From positions 6,269,834-6,333,833 of the forward strand of contig OY783204.1 in NCBI GenBank assembly GCA_963678705.1: DNA of 64,000 bases, given 5' to 3'. How positions within the stretch are numbered: the first letter of the stretch is position 1; each line of letters opens with the position of its first letter. Shown one piece after another: positions 49,246 through 61,700 of this stretch. The notes under the pieces are model-generated. The model was not told the DNA's origin. It worked only from the letters and a program-made list of their open reading frames with translations, and made no database searches. The DNA is from Panorpa germanica (lineage: Eukaryota; Arthropoda; Insecta; Mecoptera; Panorpidae). The position numbers were made by a program, and so were the translations under genes.

Positions 49246-49980
49246 TAGTTTATTTTATTGTGAATAATTTTTAAATATGCTGGTAACATCTAGTATTTTA
49301 AATTATTTCGCAATAACGCTCACAGATGACACTGTTATAAAAAATATTTTTCTGTATAATAAGCGAAATACGTTCAGGAATTTGGGGATTCCCTGTTCAT
49401 TTTGCCGCCAAGCTGTCTGTCATAATTTGTCATTAACGCTTAATATTACTGTGTAAATAAATTATTGGGTGATTTGTGCTGAAACACTTTAAAACTGTAA
49501 GTACCTTTATTTCGTTATACTAACTGTTGTTATATGCATACATATATATATAGTATTTTATTTTTATTAACATCATATCGAAATAATCTTTTTTTTTAAT
49601 TACTTCTAATAATATTATATTCTATAACAGTAAAATTCTATTATTACATCTACTTATTAAAGAACAATGATTAAACAACAACATAATGGATCAAGAAATT
49701 ACTAACATCAATCCATTAACTCTGCCAATTTTTGGGCTGCGCTGATTATTACTAAAGAAATTGAAATATTGTTTATTATTACTTATTACTATGTTTATTA
49801 TTACACTACTGTTATAATATAATACATACATTTCTTGAGAAGACGTTTTCAAATAGATTTTCTAAGGAGTAAACTACAACTATGATATTATTTATTTCAG
49901 TCACTTCAATTTGATCAGCAATAAGTTGGTTATCAAGAACAACTTTGAAATTGTTGAAGCGTAGCAGAACACAATAAAAT

Positions 49981-50837
49981 ATGGTAAGATTAAAAATGGA
50001 TTACTATTACATATAATAGAACAAATAATAGTCTGAAGTAATTGACTAACTTAATATTCTAGGACCGTGAATACTACTTATTTGGTAGCAGCTCTTTAGT
50101 GCGCTATGGAAAATGTGTTTTTAACATTCCACGAAAAGTGAAAAAGGTAGACAGAGCTGTAAGTGGAAGAACTGCTCGACAGTTGGAATGCAGCCTTCGT
50201 CACGTAAAAGAGAGCGACGCAAAAATAAAAAAAGGTTTGGTGATGATTGGAATAAACGATGTTATAAATGTAAGTAAAATATAACTATTCACAATGAAAT
50301 CAAAATATCTGAATATTTATAATACTATTTATAATAAAATATTTTCAGAACTGTTCACCAAGGAAGTTCAAGCAAATAATTCAATCAATTGCAAAGAAGC
50401 TAAAAGGCATACGCGTGATTTGGCTGACACTTCCAACACCTCCAAGATTTATGATGGACAAGAAAAAATTAATGCTGTTGGATATATACAACAACCATAT
50501 TGTTAAATTAGAAAAACGTAATACAACTTACAATACAAGTAATACAAGTAAATCAAATAAACAATGCATAGTATTGAAAATATTTTATTTAATTATAGAA
50601 GACCATATAACAGTATTAGACATACGTAACGAATTTAAAGAAAACAGTGGAGAAGTAAAGGAAACATTATTTGAAAGGTAAATATTATAAAGTTATATCT
50701 TACTGAAACCTAACTGAAATTTTAATAATATTTTTATTCTAAATTGAAGGTATTACCATGATGGCAGGACGGATCTGCTACATTGGAACTTAAGAGGGAT
50801 TAATGCAGTAGAAGCATTAGTTAAAAAATATCTATAA
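49981..50837 (+). CDS. SGNH/GDSL-hydrolase-like protein encoded inside the foldback element, 4 coding exons
   Basis: Coding exons 49981-49983 (ATG only), 50063-50269, 50349-50677 and 50750-50837 join in phase through GT/AG introns to 208 residues. A noncoding exon probably ends at 49496 (GTAAGT), with an acceptor at 49900. SGNH blocks appear in order: I, FGSSSLVRYG (Ser11 at the GDS position, with D replaced by S); II, SGRTARQL (Gly36); III, GINDVIN (Asn66); IV, VIWLTLPTPP; V, DLLH (Asp188, His191). The order and spacing fit a compact SGNH fold, so catalysis is plausible, with an unknown ester substrate. No signal peptide. SGNH domains are known in some LINE ORF1 proteins, but this gene has introns and no LINE neighbour in the same sense. 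Family assignment rests on motifs read by eye. Confidence 0.7.
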
Positions 50838-50884
50838 TCCTTAATAATCCTTTCCTTTTGGCTGACTTTTGTTAATGAAATCTT

Positions 50885-51070
50885 TGTTTTTATTATATAT
50901 TAATTGTGTGTGCCTTTCGGCTTTACAATCTACAGTATTATATTTCTAATACATTTCATTCCTATATACATTCAAACTTAAAACTAAACTTAAAATATTC
51001 TAGACTTTTACTACTTCCAAAAGTGCTTTCTGCTTCTTCTTCTTTTGACCCTCTCTATTATTCTCCACCA
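50885..51070 (-). pseudogene. LINE 3'-UTR fragment
   Basis: The minus strand ends ...TGTAGATTGTAAAGCCGAAAGGCACAC followed by AATTAATA, matching the 3' ends at 56775-56960 and 57187-57340. It lies directly after the SGNH-like gene, in antisense. Confidence 0.65.
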
Positions 51071-51074
51071 GCTT

Positions 51075-51480
51075 ATTTGAAATCTTTGTTTATCATATTA
51101 AAGTTTGGTTTTTTCTTTATACTAAAAATTTCATATTTAGGTAATTTCACTTTCATTTTAATTTCCAAATTTATAAATTCCTTTGCTAATTTATCTGCAA
51201 TTTAGTTTCCTCTTATTGTGTATCTTAATACACAATGTCTTTATATCCACATTTATTTTATGGTATTAGTTTTGTAAATTAAATTGAAATAAAGCTTCTT
51301 AATTCAGCATGTCAATATATTATTATTTCATTTGTGGTCATTTGAATATTTTGTAAAACACATAAAGAATCTGATATTATTATAATTTCATTTGTATTTA
51401 ATTATCTTTCCAATGCATTTAATATTGCTAATTTTTTACCAGTATAGGAACATACCTTGTTATTTAGTTTAAATTTAGCA
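51075..51480 (-). pseudogene. LINE RNase H fragment
   Basis: The minus strand reads, with stops, MWI.RHC and IADKLAKEFINLEIKMKVKL, the RNase H end of the older I-like subfamily at 38535-38660. Confidence 0.7.
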
Positions 51481-51619
51481 TACAAATAATTAGTTTTTTT
51501 CTAAATCAATGGCAAAAAAGTACAGCTTGAGATTTTTCTACTGAAATTGAACTTTATATGAAAAATTATTAGTTATTATATGTAATATTAATATACGAGT
51601 TAAATATTTTAATTTAAAA

Positions 51620-51865
51620 ATGGAATTAAAATTTGAAATGAAATTCATTTTATACAAAAAAGACTGTGGTCGTTTGCGACGGAGGTCAGTGCTAGTACTA
51701 TTTAAAACAATACAGATATCAGTACAGAAAACAATAAGAGATATCACAATCGACAGCTTGATTTTGATCTTCTCTTCCCTTTTGCTTCTGGTGATACTGA
51801 TTCATGCAGTGGATCTGTGTAGAAAAGGTTCCAGCAACTGGTACTGTAAAGCAGTAAAGTTATAA
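51620..51865 (+). CDS. Small ORF with one hydrophobic segment inside the foldback element
   Basis: An 81-codon ORF (MELKFEMKFILYKKDCGRLR...). About residues 46-64 (SLILIFSSLLLLVILIHAV) are long and hydrophobic enough to span a membrane, followed by two or three cysteines. The N-terminal half is basic. No homologue recognised and no strong splice or promoter evidence. It could be a chance ORF in AT-rich sequence, an exon, or a second element gene. Confidence 0.25.
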   Translation: MELKFEMKFILYKKDCGRLRRRSVLVLFKTIQISVQKTIRDITIDSLILIFSSLLLLVILIHAVDLCRKGSSNWYCKAVKL

Positions 51866-52609
51866 TAGTAATAGTAATCATAATAATAATAATAATAATA
51901 GTAATTTACTCGTTAGTTAATCTATTTGTAAACGTCTTTTCAAGAAATGTATGTATTATATTATAACAGTAGTGTAATAAATAATAAACAATATTTCATG
52001 ATACATAAACAAATAAATGTAGCAGCTATACCAAGCGAGCAGGTGAGTATCATAGCCAGGAGGGAAAGGATAGGTATGGAAATGGAATTAGAATAAGAAG
52101 GACAATAACAAAACTGAAAAGAGTAATACATAAAAATAAGGTACAATAAGAAAATAATTTTGTTACACTAGTAATACTCGTATGTAAATATAACTTTATT
52201 AATATATGTATATACTATGAAAAACTAATTAGTGACGAATCTTGTATTTTGAAAAGAATTTTTTTTCAATTTAATATTATTTAGTATTATGTACTAATAA
52301 GTACACCTTAATACCCCTTAAGAGTTACTATCGCTATTAGTAATAAGAAAATGTTGTGCAGGTTGTAGAGATATGTTTAATCTAAATTTAAATTAGTTGC
52401 CTATGTCCTTTTGTTTATTTTAAATTTTATTTAAAATTTATTTTTAATTTATTTTAAATGAACAGGGAATCCCCAAATTCCTGAACGTATTTCGCTTATT
52501 ATACAGAAAAATATTTTTTATAACAGTGTCATCTGTGAGCGTTATTGCGAAATAATTTAAAATACTAGATGTTACCAGCATATTTAAAAATTATTCACAA
52601 TAAAATAAA

Positions 52610-55500
52610 CTATTTCTTTTTACATTAACCTGTACTACCGAACCTATAATATTTTTAAATTGTTTTGAATTTAAAATATAGTAATGTATAATACACATGT
52701 TAAATATTATTGAAAAATAAAGATGTATAATTTCTTTTTTTTTTTTGAGTTTTTATATCAGCATGTTTATCTGTGCGTATGAAATATAACACTTTTCAAA
52801 GACCTGTATCTCCGAATCTAACTTATTTTCCCATGGTTTTGAATTTAAATTATTGTTATGTATAGTGTATACTATACACACGTTTAATTTCATTAAAAAA
52901 TAAAGATGTATAATTCCTTTTTTTTGAGTTTATCTTCGCGCTGCTATCTTTGATTACTTGCGCTTTGTATCACCAAGTATATCTGTGCGTATGAAATATA
53001 ACACTTTTCAAAGACCTGTACCTTTAAATCTAATTTATTTTTCCATGGTTTTGAATTTAAATTATTGTTATGTATAGTGTATACTATACACACGTTTAAT
53101 TTTATTACAAAATAAATATGTATAATTCCTTTTTTTTGAGTTTTTATATCACCATGTATGTCTGTGCGTATGAAATATAACACTTTTCAAAGACCTGTAT
53201 CTCCGAATCTAACTTATTTTCCCATGGTTTTGAATTTAAATTATTGTTATGTATAGTGTATACTATACACACGTTTAATTTTATTAAAAAATAAATATGT
53301 ATAATTCCTTTTTTTTGAGTTTTTATATCACCATGTATGTCTGTGCGTATGAAATATAACACTTTTCAAAGACCTGTATCTCCGAATCTAACTTATTTTC
53401 CCATGGTTTTGAATTTAAATTATTGTTATGTATAGTGTATACTATACACACGTTTAATTTTATTAAAAAATAAATATGTATAATTCCTTTTTTTTGAGTT
53501 TTTATATCACCATGTATATCTGTGCGTATAAAATATAACACTTTTCAAAGACCTGTACCTCCGAATCTAATTTATTTTCTCCTGGTTTTGAATTTAAATT
53601 ATTGTTATGTATAGTGTATACTATACACATGTTTAATTTTATTAAAAAATAAATATGTATAATTCCTTTTTTTTGAGTTTTTATATCACCATGTATACCT
53701 GTGCGTATGAAATATAACACTTTTCAAAGACCTGTATCTCCGAATCTAACTTATTTTCCCATGGTTTTGAATTTAAATTATTGTTATGTATAGTGTATAC
53801 TATACACACGTTTAATTTTATTAAAAAATAAATATGTATAATTCCTTTTTTTTGAGTTTTTATATCACCATGTATATCTGTGCGTATAAAATATAACACT
53901 TTTCAAAGACCTGTACCTCCGAATCTAATTTATTTTCTCCTGGTTTTGAATTTAAATTATTGTTATGTATAGTGTATACTATACACATGTTTAATTTTAT
54001 TAAAAAATAAATATGTATAATTCCTTTTTTTTGAGTTTTTATATCACCATGTATATCTGTGCGTATAAAATATAACACTTTTCAAAGACCTGTACCTCCG
54101 AATCTAACTTATTTTCCCATGGTTTTGAATTTAAATTATTGTTATGTATAGTGTATACTATACACACGTTTAATTTCATTAAAAAATAAAGATGTATAAT
54201 TCCTTTTTTTTGAGTTTATCTTCGCGCTGCTATCTTTGATTACTTGCGCTTTGTATCACCAAGTATATCTGTGCGTATGAAATATAACACTTTTCAAAGA
54301 CCTGTACCTTTAAATCTAATTTATTTTTCCATGGTTTTGAATTTAAATTATTGTTATGTATAGTGTATACTATACACACGTTTAATTTTATTACAAAATA
54401 AATATGTATAATTCCTTTTTTTTGAGTTTTTATATCACCATGTATGTCTGTGCGTATGAAATATAACACTTTTCAAAGACCTGTATCTCCGAATCTAACT
54501 TATTTTCCCATGGTTTTGAATTTAAATTATTGTTATGTATAGTGTATACTATACACACGTTTAATTTTATTAAAAAATAAAGATGTATAATTCCTTTTTT
54601 TTGAGTTTTTATATCACCATGTATATCTGTGCGTATGAAATATAACACTTTTCAAAGACCTGTATCTCTGAATCTAACTTATTTTCCCATGGTTTTGAAT
54701 TTAAATTATTGTTATGTATAGTGTATACTATACACACGTTTAATTTTATTAAAAAATAAAGATGTATAATTCCTTTTTTTTTGAGTTTTTATATCACCAT
54801 GTATATCTGTGCGTATGAAATATAACACTTTTCAAAGACCTGTATCTCCGAATCTAACTTATTTTCCCATGGTTTTGAATTTAAATTATTGTTATGTATA
54901 GTGTATACTATACACACGTTTAATTTCATTAAAAAATAAAGATGTATAATTCCTTTTTTTTGAGTTTTTATATCACCATATATATCTGTGCGTATGAAAT
55001 ATAACACTTTTCAAAGACCTGTATCTCCGAATCTAACTTATTTTCCCATGGTTTTGAATTTAAATTATTGTTATGTATAGTGTATACTATACACACGTTT
55101 AATTTCATTAAAAAATAAATATGTATAATTCCTTTTTTTTGAGTTTATCTTCGCGCTGCTATCTTTGATTACTTGCGCTTTGTATCACCAAGTATATCTG
55201 TGCGTATGAAATATAACACTTTTCAAAGACCTGTATCTCCGAATCTAACTTATTTTCCCATGGTTTTGAATTTAAATTATTGTTATGTATAGTGTATACT
55301 ATACACACGTTTAATTTTATTAAAAAATAAAGATGTATAATTCCTTTTTTTTCAGTTTTTATATCAGCATATTTACCTGAGTGTATGAAATACAACACTA
55401 TTCAAATACCTGTAATTTCCAATTTATTATATTGTTTTGAATTTAAAATATAGTTATTTAAAGTAAACACTCTTAACGTGTTAAGTATTTTATAAAAATA
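52610..55500. repeat. Tandem array of 179 bp units, right foldback arm
   Basis: About 14 units in inverted orientation to the left arm, with the same 179 and 211 bp classes, the same order at both edges and two extra units. Central units (53144, 53323, 53502, 53681, 53860) are exactly 179 bp apart. Confidence 0.95.
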
Positions 55501-55783
55501 AAGATGAGAAGTTACTTATTCTAATGTTTGTATATTCGTTAAAATAATTCTATTTTTGTATAGACGTTTATTATTCCTTAGTGCTAATATATGATTGCAA
55601 ATGTTTATTTTCTATTATTACATTTTGTATTTATGTCAATAGTAACAATAATGACGGTTAAGTTTCCATATGAACTGTATAATAGCAATTTCGAATATTC
55701 TCTATGAGACTGTAGACAGCTATGTTATTCACACCACTAGTTTCCATCGCGCTGCTAGACCGCGCTGCTAACTTCACCGACGT

Positions 55784-55792
55784 CCAACAATG
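55784..55792 (+). repeat. Foldback element target-site duplication, right (start codon of gene B)
   Basis: CCAACAATG directly after the element's last base. Its ATG (55790-55792) opens the gene B coding frame. Confidence 0.9.
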
Positions 55793-58700
55793 ACGCCGGA
55801 CTTAGATGAATTGCCTTTCATCCAGATGGGAGATTTTATATTAAAATTTAAACTGGAAGGTTTAAGTCCAGAAATGCGTGAAGTCGCACGAAAAGAACTC
55901 AGAGAAACTCCAGAAGTATCCCGGAAAGCTGTTTTAGAATTACGTGCTCTACTAAAGGGTAAGTTCGTACAAAAAATGCAGTTATTAAGTTTCAATATAT
56001 TTTATTATTTTCACTCCATTTTATAAAAACGGCAATTTAAAACATGTAAGACACGTACCAACTTGTAATCAAAAATGCGATCATAACAGGAAACATTACC
56101 GAAGTCTGTAGCACCGCCCTTTGAAGTCCATTTCTTGCTTTTGTGTTTTTCTGTATTGCCACAGAAAGTGGTCAGGATCTGCTTCCTCTTCACCACATTC
56201 ACACTTAGGGTTGTTAATGATCTTATTTTTTAGACCAGCAGCATCAGATTAATCCATTCTTAATCTTCTTGGCCATTTTAGCTTGGTGAACCGAATTATA
56301 TTAGCGGGGGGAAAAGAATAATCCCACTTGTGTTATCAGTTTTTAGTTTAACATTGTGTCTGCATTGCATACATCAGATCTGCTGACAACTGCACAATTG
56401 TGATATTAAGTAAAAGAAAAGATTCAATTTGTTTTAAGCATGACTCGCTGTCGATTTCTCAGTAAACAATTATGTTAAAAAGTAAAAGCACAGGATCTTA
56501 AGTTAAAGAATAAAAAATTAAAAATATTGCTTTGACGTCATAACATGATTTCATTTTATCTTTTTCAGAAGAAACTGATCTTTTAGTGCCACTGGACAAC
56601 GACGAATGGCTTATCAGATTTTTGAGACCTTGTAAATTTTATCCTCAGAGCGCTAAAGAATTGGTAAATATTTATTTCTGCTTTGACTATTAGCGCATGT
56701 GGTTTTTGCCTACAAATAATATTTGCGTTTTAATATACGAGTAATTGAATATTATGTAATAATTATATATATATTATTATTTATTATATTAATTGTGTGC
56801 CTTTCGGCTTTACAATCTACATTATTATATTTCTTAATGCATTTCATATAAATTCAAAGTTAAAACTAAACTTAAACTATTCTAGATTATTACTACTTCG
56901 AATAGTACTTTCTGTTTCTTCTTTTCTTGATCCTCTCTCTTCATGTCCCCTACTCCTCTTTTATTCACACCGTTTCGTGCTTCTCCTTCCTTATTGCCTG
57001 TATCTTCATCTATCACCTCTTGCATTCCTTGTCTCCTCTCGACAAACCCTCTATTATCTTTTCACTATATTTCCTGCCTTCTCTATTCGTTTTCACTTAT
57101 GTCTATTACAGGCATAAACACTCTCTATTTACTATTTCCTCTTGACTCTCTTACTTTACTATTTCTTCTTGACTGTCTTCCTTTACTATTATTATTATTA
57201 TTAATTGTTCGCCTTTCGGCTTTACAATCTACATTCTTAATACATTTCATATACTTCAACTTACAATTAAATTTAAACTATTCTAGACTTTTTTTATTTC
57301 CAAAAGTACTTTCTGCTTCTTCTTCTCTTGACCCTCTTCCTTCATTTTCCCTAGTCTTGCTTCTGGACTGGTCTATTCCGTAGTCTATTATTCTGGACTG
57401 AAGTTTAACTGTTTCCTCGCTACTTCATTCTTTCTCGTGCTTCCCTTCACTGCTTCTTTTTGTACTTCCTCTCTCTTCCTGTTCCTTGTGCAACCCAGCC
57501 ACCAGCTTATTTATTGTCTTGTTTTTTCTTTACTTTTTTCTATTTCCGCCATCCACCTCTTTACTTCACTGCCTCCCTTTAATAGCTAGCCAATATTCAT
57601 TTCGCTCACTACTTTTTCCTTACACTCAAACTTAATGTGCTCCAGTGTTTCGTCCTCCGTTCCGCACACTCTACACATTCTTTCCTCACTACTTTCCCAG
57701 TATCTGTTTATTGTAATAATTATATATTAGTCACAATGACACCACGTGGTTTGTATGACACTATGTATGATGGGGTGGCACAAAAGAAGGCCACCAATGC
57801 AAGTTTATCTATTTCAGTAACATGTTTAAAAGCGTTATACGTAGGTATAATTTACATATCTGCAATATAACATTTTATATCAGAAACGAGTCCCGCAAAA
57901 TTAAAGCAACTATAATCAAAATCAAAATAAATTATTGCAAAATTCCAGCTCAACTGTATAAAATTCATCATAACTCTAACGTTAGATGCCAATGTGGCGA
58001 ATTAGGAAAATTAGATCATATTATATTTGAATGCATAAATTATAGTATACAAAGATCAAAATTAAATAGTGAAATATTAGATTTAGTTATAACTTTCTTT
58101 TTCTTAAGTGTGTAACCCCACTAGTGGTAGCACAATGAGTCCATATATATTATTTACTATTACCTTTTACTTATCGAAATTTATATTTTAACGGAATTAT
58201 TTTAGGCAATTACTTTATATTCAAACTATTTTACTAATCGTGAATATTACTTTGTAACTAACTTTTAAAACGTTATTTACTCAGCGCCACCTATTTTAAA
58301 TTTAAGCTGTAAATTGGGAAACCAGCCATTAAAATGATAAACATTACTATCAAAACCGAAAAAATTAAATATAACTATTGATTAGCTATATGGACTAATC
58401 AACCCCGTTTATCAGTTTGATCTAAGACAATTTTGCGTTCAATACAAAACGTACAAGTGTTTTAACAACAATAATAACATAATACGAATTTACCGGAATC
58501 TAATACTAAGCGATGCACATTGGATATGGGAAAATGAAGGTATATAACTTACATGATAAAAAAATAAACACACATTTAAAAACAATAAATAAATGCAATA
58601 TAATTAAACAAAAAAAAAAAAAAAAATTAAAATTACATATAAAAAAAGATACAAAAAATCGTGAATCCATTCGGCCTCCCCTAGAGAAAGCCGAAGTGTC

Positions 58701-61700
58701 GAAAATTTATGCATAACTTTATAATTATTGATGATCTCTACGATTATTGATCTACTTTGAAATTTCTAGTTTTATAGTGTTATTACTGAGTTTTGAAATA
58801 GGACTGTTCTTTTCTATCTCGTCGGCTCTTGCTTTTATATTTCTTCCTTAGCTCGCCTTTTTCCCGTTTTTATTTTTCATTGGCTGAGTCCTTTCTTCTC
58901 AAATTTTGAAGAGTGTCTCTTCTTCCGGGCCCTAAATTATTTCTTTAACGCTCTGCGTGGGCGACCTTTGCGTGACCCACCATATTTTTTATTTGAGTTA
59001 TGTTGACATTTCATTAGGGTTCGGTCTGTGTTTGAAATTGTCTTGATATTTTTATTGCGATGCAAGTTTAGATATTTAAAGGGTCTGTTTTTTTTTCTTA
59101 GCTGGGGTTGTATCACATTGTTGAGAATACGTAAATATATACTTTGTCATGGTCATAACTTCGACCTACTCAAAGTCATTCTAATAGTTACCTAATCTAA
59201 TAAGTATTCTAATGTTGTTTCTAAACTCAATGATTTTGGATGGTTGCAAATTAGTGTATCTCGCTGATAGGCCAGTGGCGTAGAGTAGTTACAAGTGATT
59301 CAAAATAAATTAGTGAATTATTTAAATATTTAGATGATACTAAAATAGATTAAAAATCTTCATTTCGCTAGATTTCATGTAAAACTATATATTAGTAATG
59401 TTAAATTATAATTTTAATTATGATAATCGTTATGACGAATAAATGTCGAGGCCAATTTAAATAATTTGAAAAAAAAACACTTTATGTAAAAGAAACTTAA
59501 GTATCCTTTATGATTTTTGAAAATGAAAATTATCAATATTATTTAATGTTTAACGTGTAAATATTTTAGATTAAATATTTTGATACACTTGACTTGTGTA
59601 AATTTTTGAACATGTTCTTTGACGAACCTTAATTACTGTCAGTAATGAATTTCACAACTCCATTCATCATTTTACAGGTTAAGAGGTACTACGGCTTTAA
59701 ACTGAAATACGCAAATATATATGTTGATCTTATGCCAAGTAAAGAGAGAAACATTTTTGAACAAAATATATTAACAGTGCTTCCAAAACGAGATCAGCAT
59801 GGCCGCAGACTTTTACTTTTACAATTAGGAAGTAAGTATCTCAACAACTCTAACGGTATACGGGATTCTACATCTACCTACTAATAATAACTTAACTGTT
59901 TGTAGAGAAATGGAAGCATAACATCTGTTCTTTGGATGAGATATTCAAAGGAATTGTTTTGTTCGTTGAGACCGGTTTGTGGGAACCCGCGACACAAGTA
60001 CTTGGAGGAGTTGTGATATATGATTTCGATGGCTTAACCATGCAACAAGTATTTCAATTTATTCCACCATATGCCAACAAATTAGTAGAATGGCTTCAAG
60101 TAAGTTCATTGTTTGTATGTGTGTATTAATTTGCTCTTTTGCGTTACTTCCTGCATCAATGCTATTCTATCCTCTTTCCTTACAATATCTTTCCAGTCAG
60201 TTCTCTTTCTTTTCACATTCCACATACTTTCAGCTACAATTTCTACTCTTCCTTCCTAGGCATCCTTCATGTTTTATCTTCCTCTTTACCCCAATATCTG
60301 CTTCCTATTGCTTTATTATTTTGTCTAAACATTCTTTCTTTCAGTGTTTTCCAAGTAAGCACTTTCTTTTATCAGTCCTTTTATCTAGCTCTCTTTAATT
60401 CTTAACCTTTCTATCTCTTCCATTGCAGTTCCTCTTCCTTCGTAGTACCTTCTCATTTCGTTTTCCAATATCTTTCCTGTTTTGTTCATTCACCATTCTC
60501 AAGGACTCGTTCATGCCTTTTTAATTTTCTGTTTCCACCTCATCGCTTTTAGAACACTCAAGGAAGTTCCACTTTACACATTTTAAAACAGAATTTATTT
60601 ATCTTTATTAATATTAAGGTTATTAGCGAATTAAAATTTCAAGTGAAAAGAGTCGTCATATTTTTTTCATATGTGACTTCAAATTTTTAAATTTGTTTAC
60701 TTGTTATATTAATATTGATATTAGAAATCTGATTAACACATTTATTAGATAAATGTGCCAGATTAGTCATAAATATTTATATTTCAGGATAGTGTTCCCT
60801 TTCGGATGAAATACCTCCATATAGTGAACCAACCGTATATCTTCAACATGGTGTTCCAACTATTCAAACCATTCTTACGTGAGAAACTGAAGAGTAGAAT
60901 TGTTTTTCATGGGGCAGACATGAACTCGTTACATAAGTATGTGTCACCAAGTTGTTTACCAGCTGCCTACGGAGGTAATTTGGATATTCCATGTGCTTCC
61001 GGCTTGGATTGGTACCAGGTGTTAAGTAAATGGGATGACGCATATAAAGGTATGTTTAGTATTTCATTTTTTTCTCTTTCTATATTCTTTCTCTCTAAAT
61101 ATAATTTCTTCTGGTTCGTTCATATATTGGATACTGCTTTAATGCTCTTAGCTATTTGCAAATATAAATATCGATACTATAAACTCTGACTTAAGTTATG
61201 CGAGATATATTTTATTTGAGAGTAATTTCATTCTCGTTCAAGTTCGTTTTCCACCTATTAAATCGCAGATATTTAAATATTCCTCAATAACAAAAACTTA
61301 CCACATATTAAATATAAGCGGTTCTAAAGATGTTAACCATCAACTATTTTTGCACAGTCAGAAATTTGCAGATATCGCTCGGCAGCAAGTCTAAACTTGC
61401 AACGTATGGAACTTTGCGTTAAATTTGCTGGTTGCAAAAGTTTGAGGTACTGGTTACAAAGGACTTGTAAACTCTTTTTTAGGGATCGTTTTTTTATTTC
61501 TGAATATCTTGAAATAAATTTTAAGTAACATTCGAAGTTCATCCAAAAGTTGGTGGTTATAGCTATATTGAATTTCAGTGTTCAGTGAATTTCAGATATT
61601 TTTTCTTTTTCACAACCTTCGTAATACTTGAAGGTGGTACATATCTCAGCTATTAGTAGTATCATACACACACTCGTATGCGTCCTCGTTGTATAAAGGA

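Larger units (their letters stand above)
49403..52455. other. Central region of the foldback element
   Basis: 3053 bp between the arms. It includes a short inner inverted pair (49764-49860 with 51920-51999, about 85-95% identical by eye), the spliced SGNH-like gene (49497-50837), two minus-strand LINE fragments (50885-51070, 51075-51480), an 81-residue ORF with a hydrophobic segment (51620-51865) and an AAT/ATA microsatellite near 51880. Confidence 0.8.
46433..55783. mobile_element. 9.35 kb foldback element with 179 bp repeat arms and a cargo gene
   Basis: Left arm 46433-49402 (2970 bp) and right arm 52456-55783 (3328 bp) are near-identical inverted repeats beginning ACGTCGGTGAAGTTAGCAGC. 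The difference, 358 bp, is exactly two 179 bp units. The element is flanked by a perfect 9 bp duplication. Long TIRs made of tandem repeats plus a 9 bp duplication are the hallmarks of Foldback/Rehavkus elements in the Mutator group. The central 3.05 kb holds an SGNH-like gene, LINE fragments and a short membrane-protein-like ORF, but no recognisable transposase. Confidence 0.9.

Noticed and set aside
50885-51480. LINE pieces as evidence that the SGNH-like gene is a LINE ORF1
   Set aside because: They are on the opposite strand, belong to ORF2/3'-end regions of RNase-H or R1-like families, and the SGNH-like gene is interrupted by introns, unlike LINE ORFs.
46700-55500. CRISPR-like array
   Set aside because: Units are contiguous 179 bp tandem repeats with no variable spacers, in a eukaryotic transposon.
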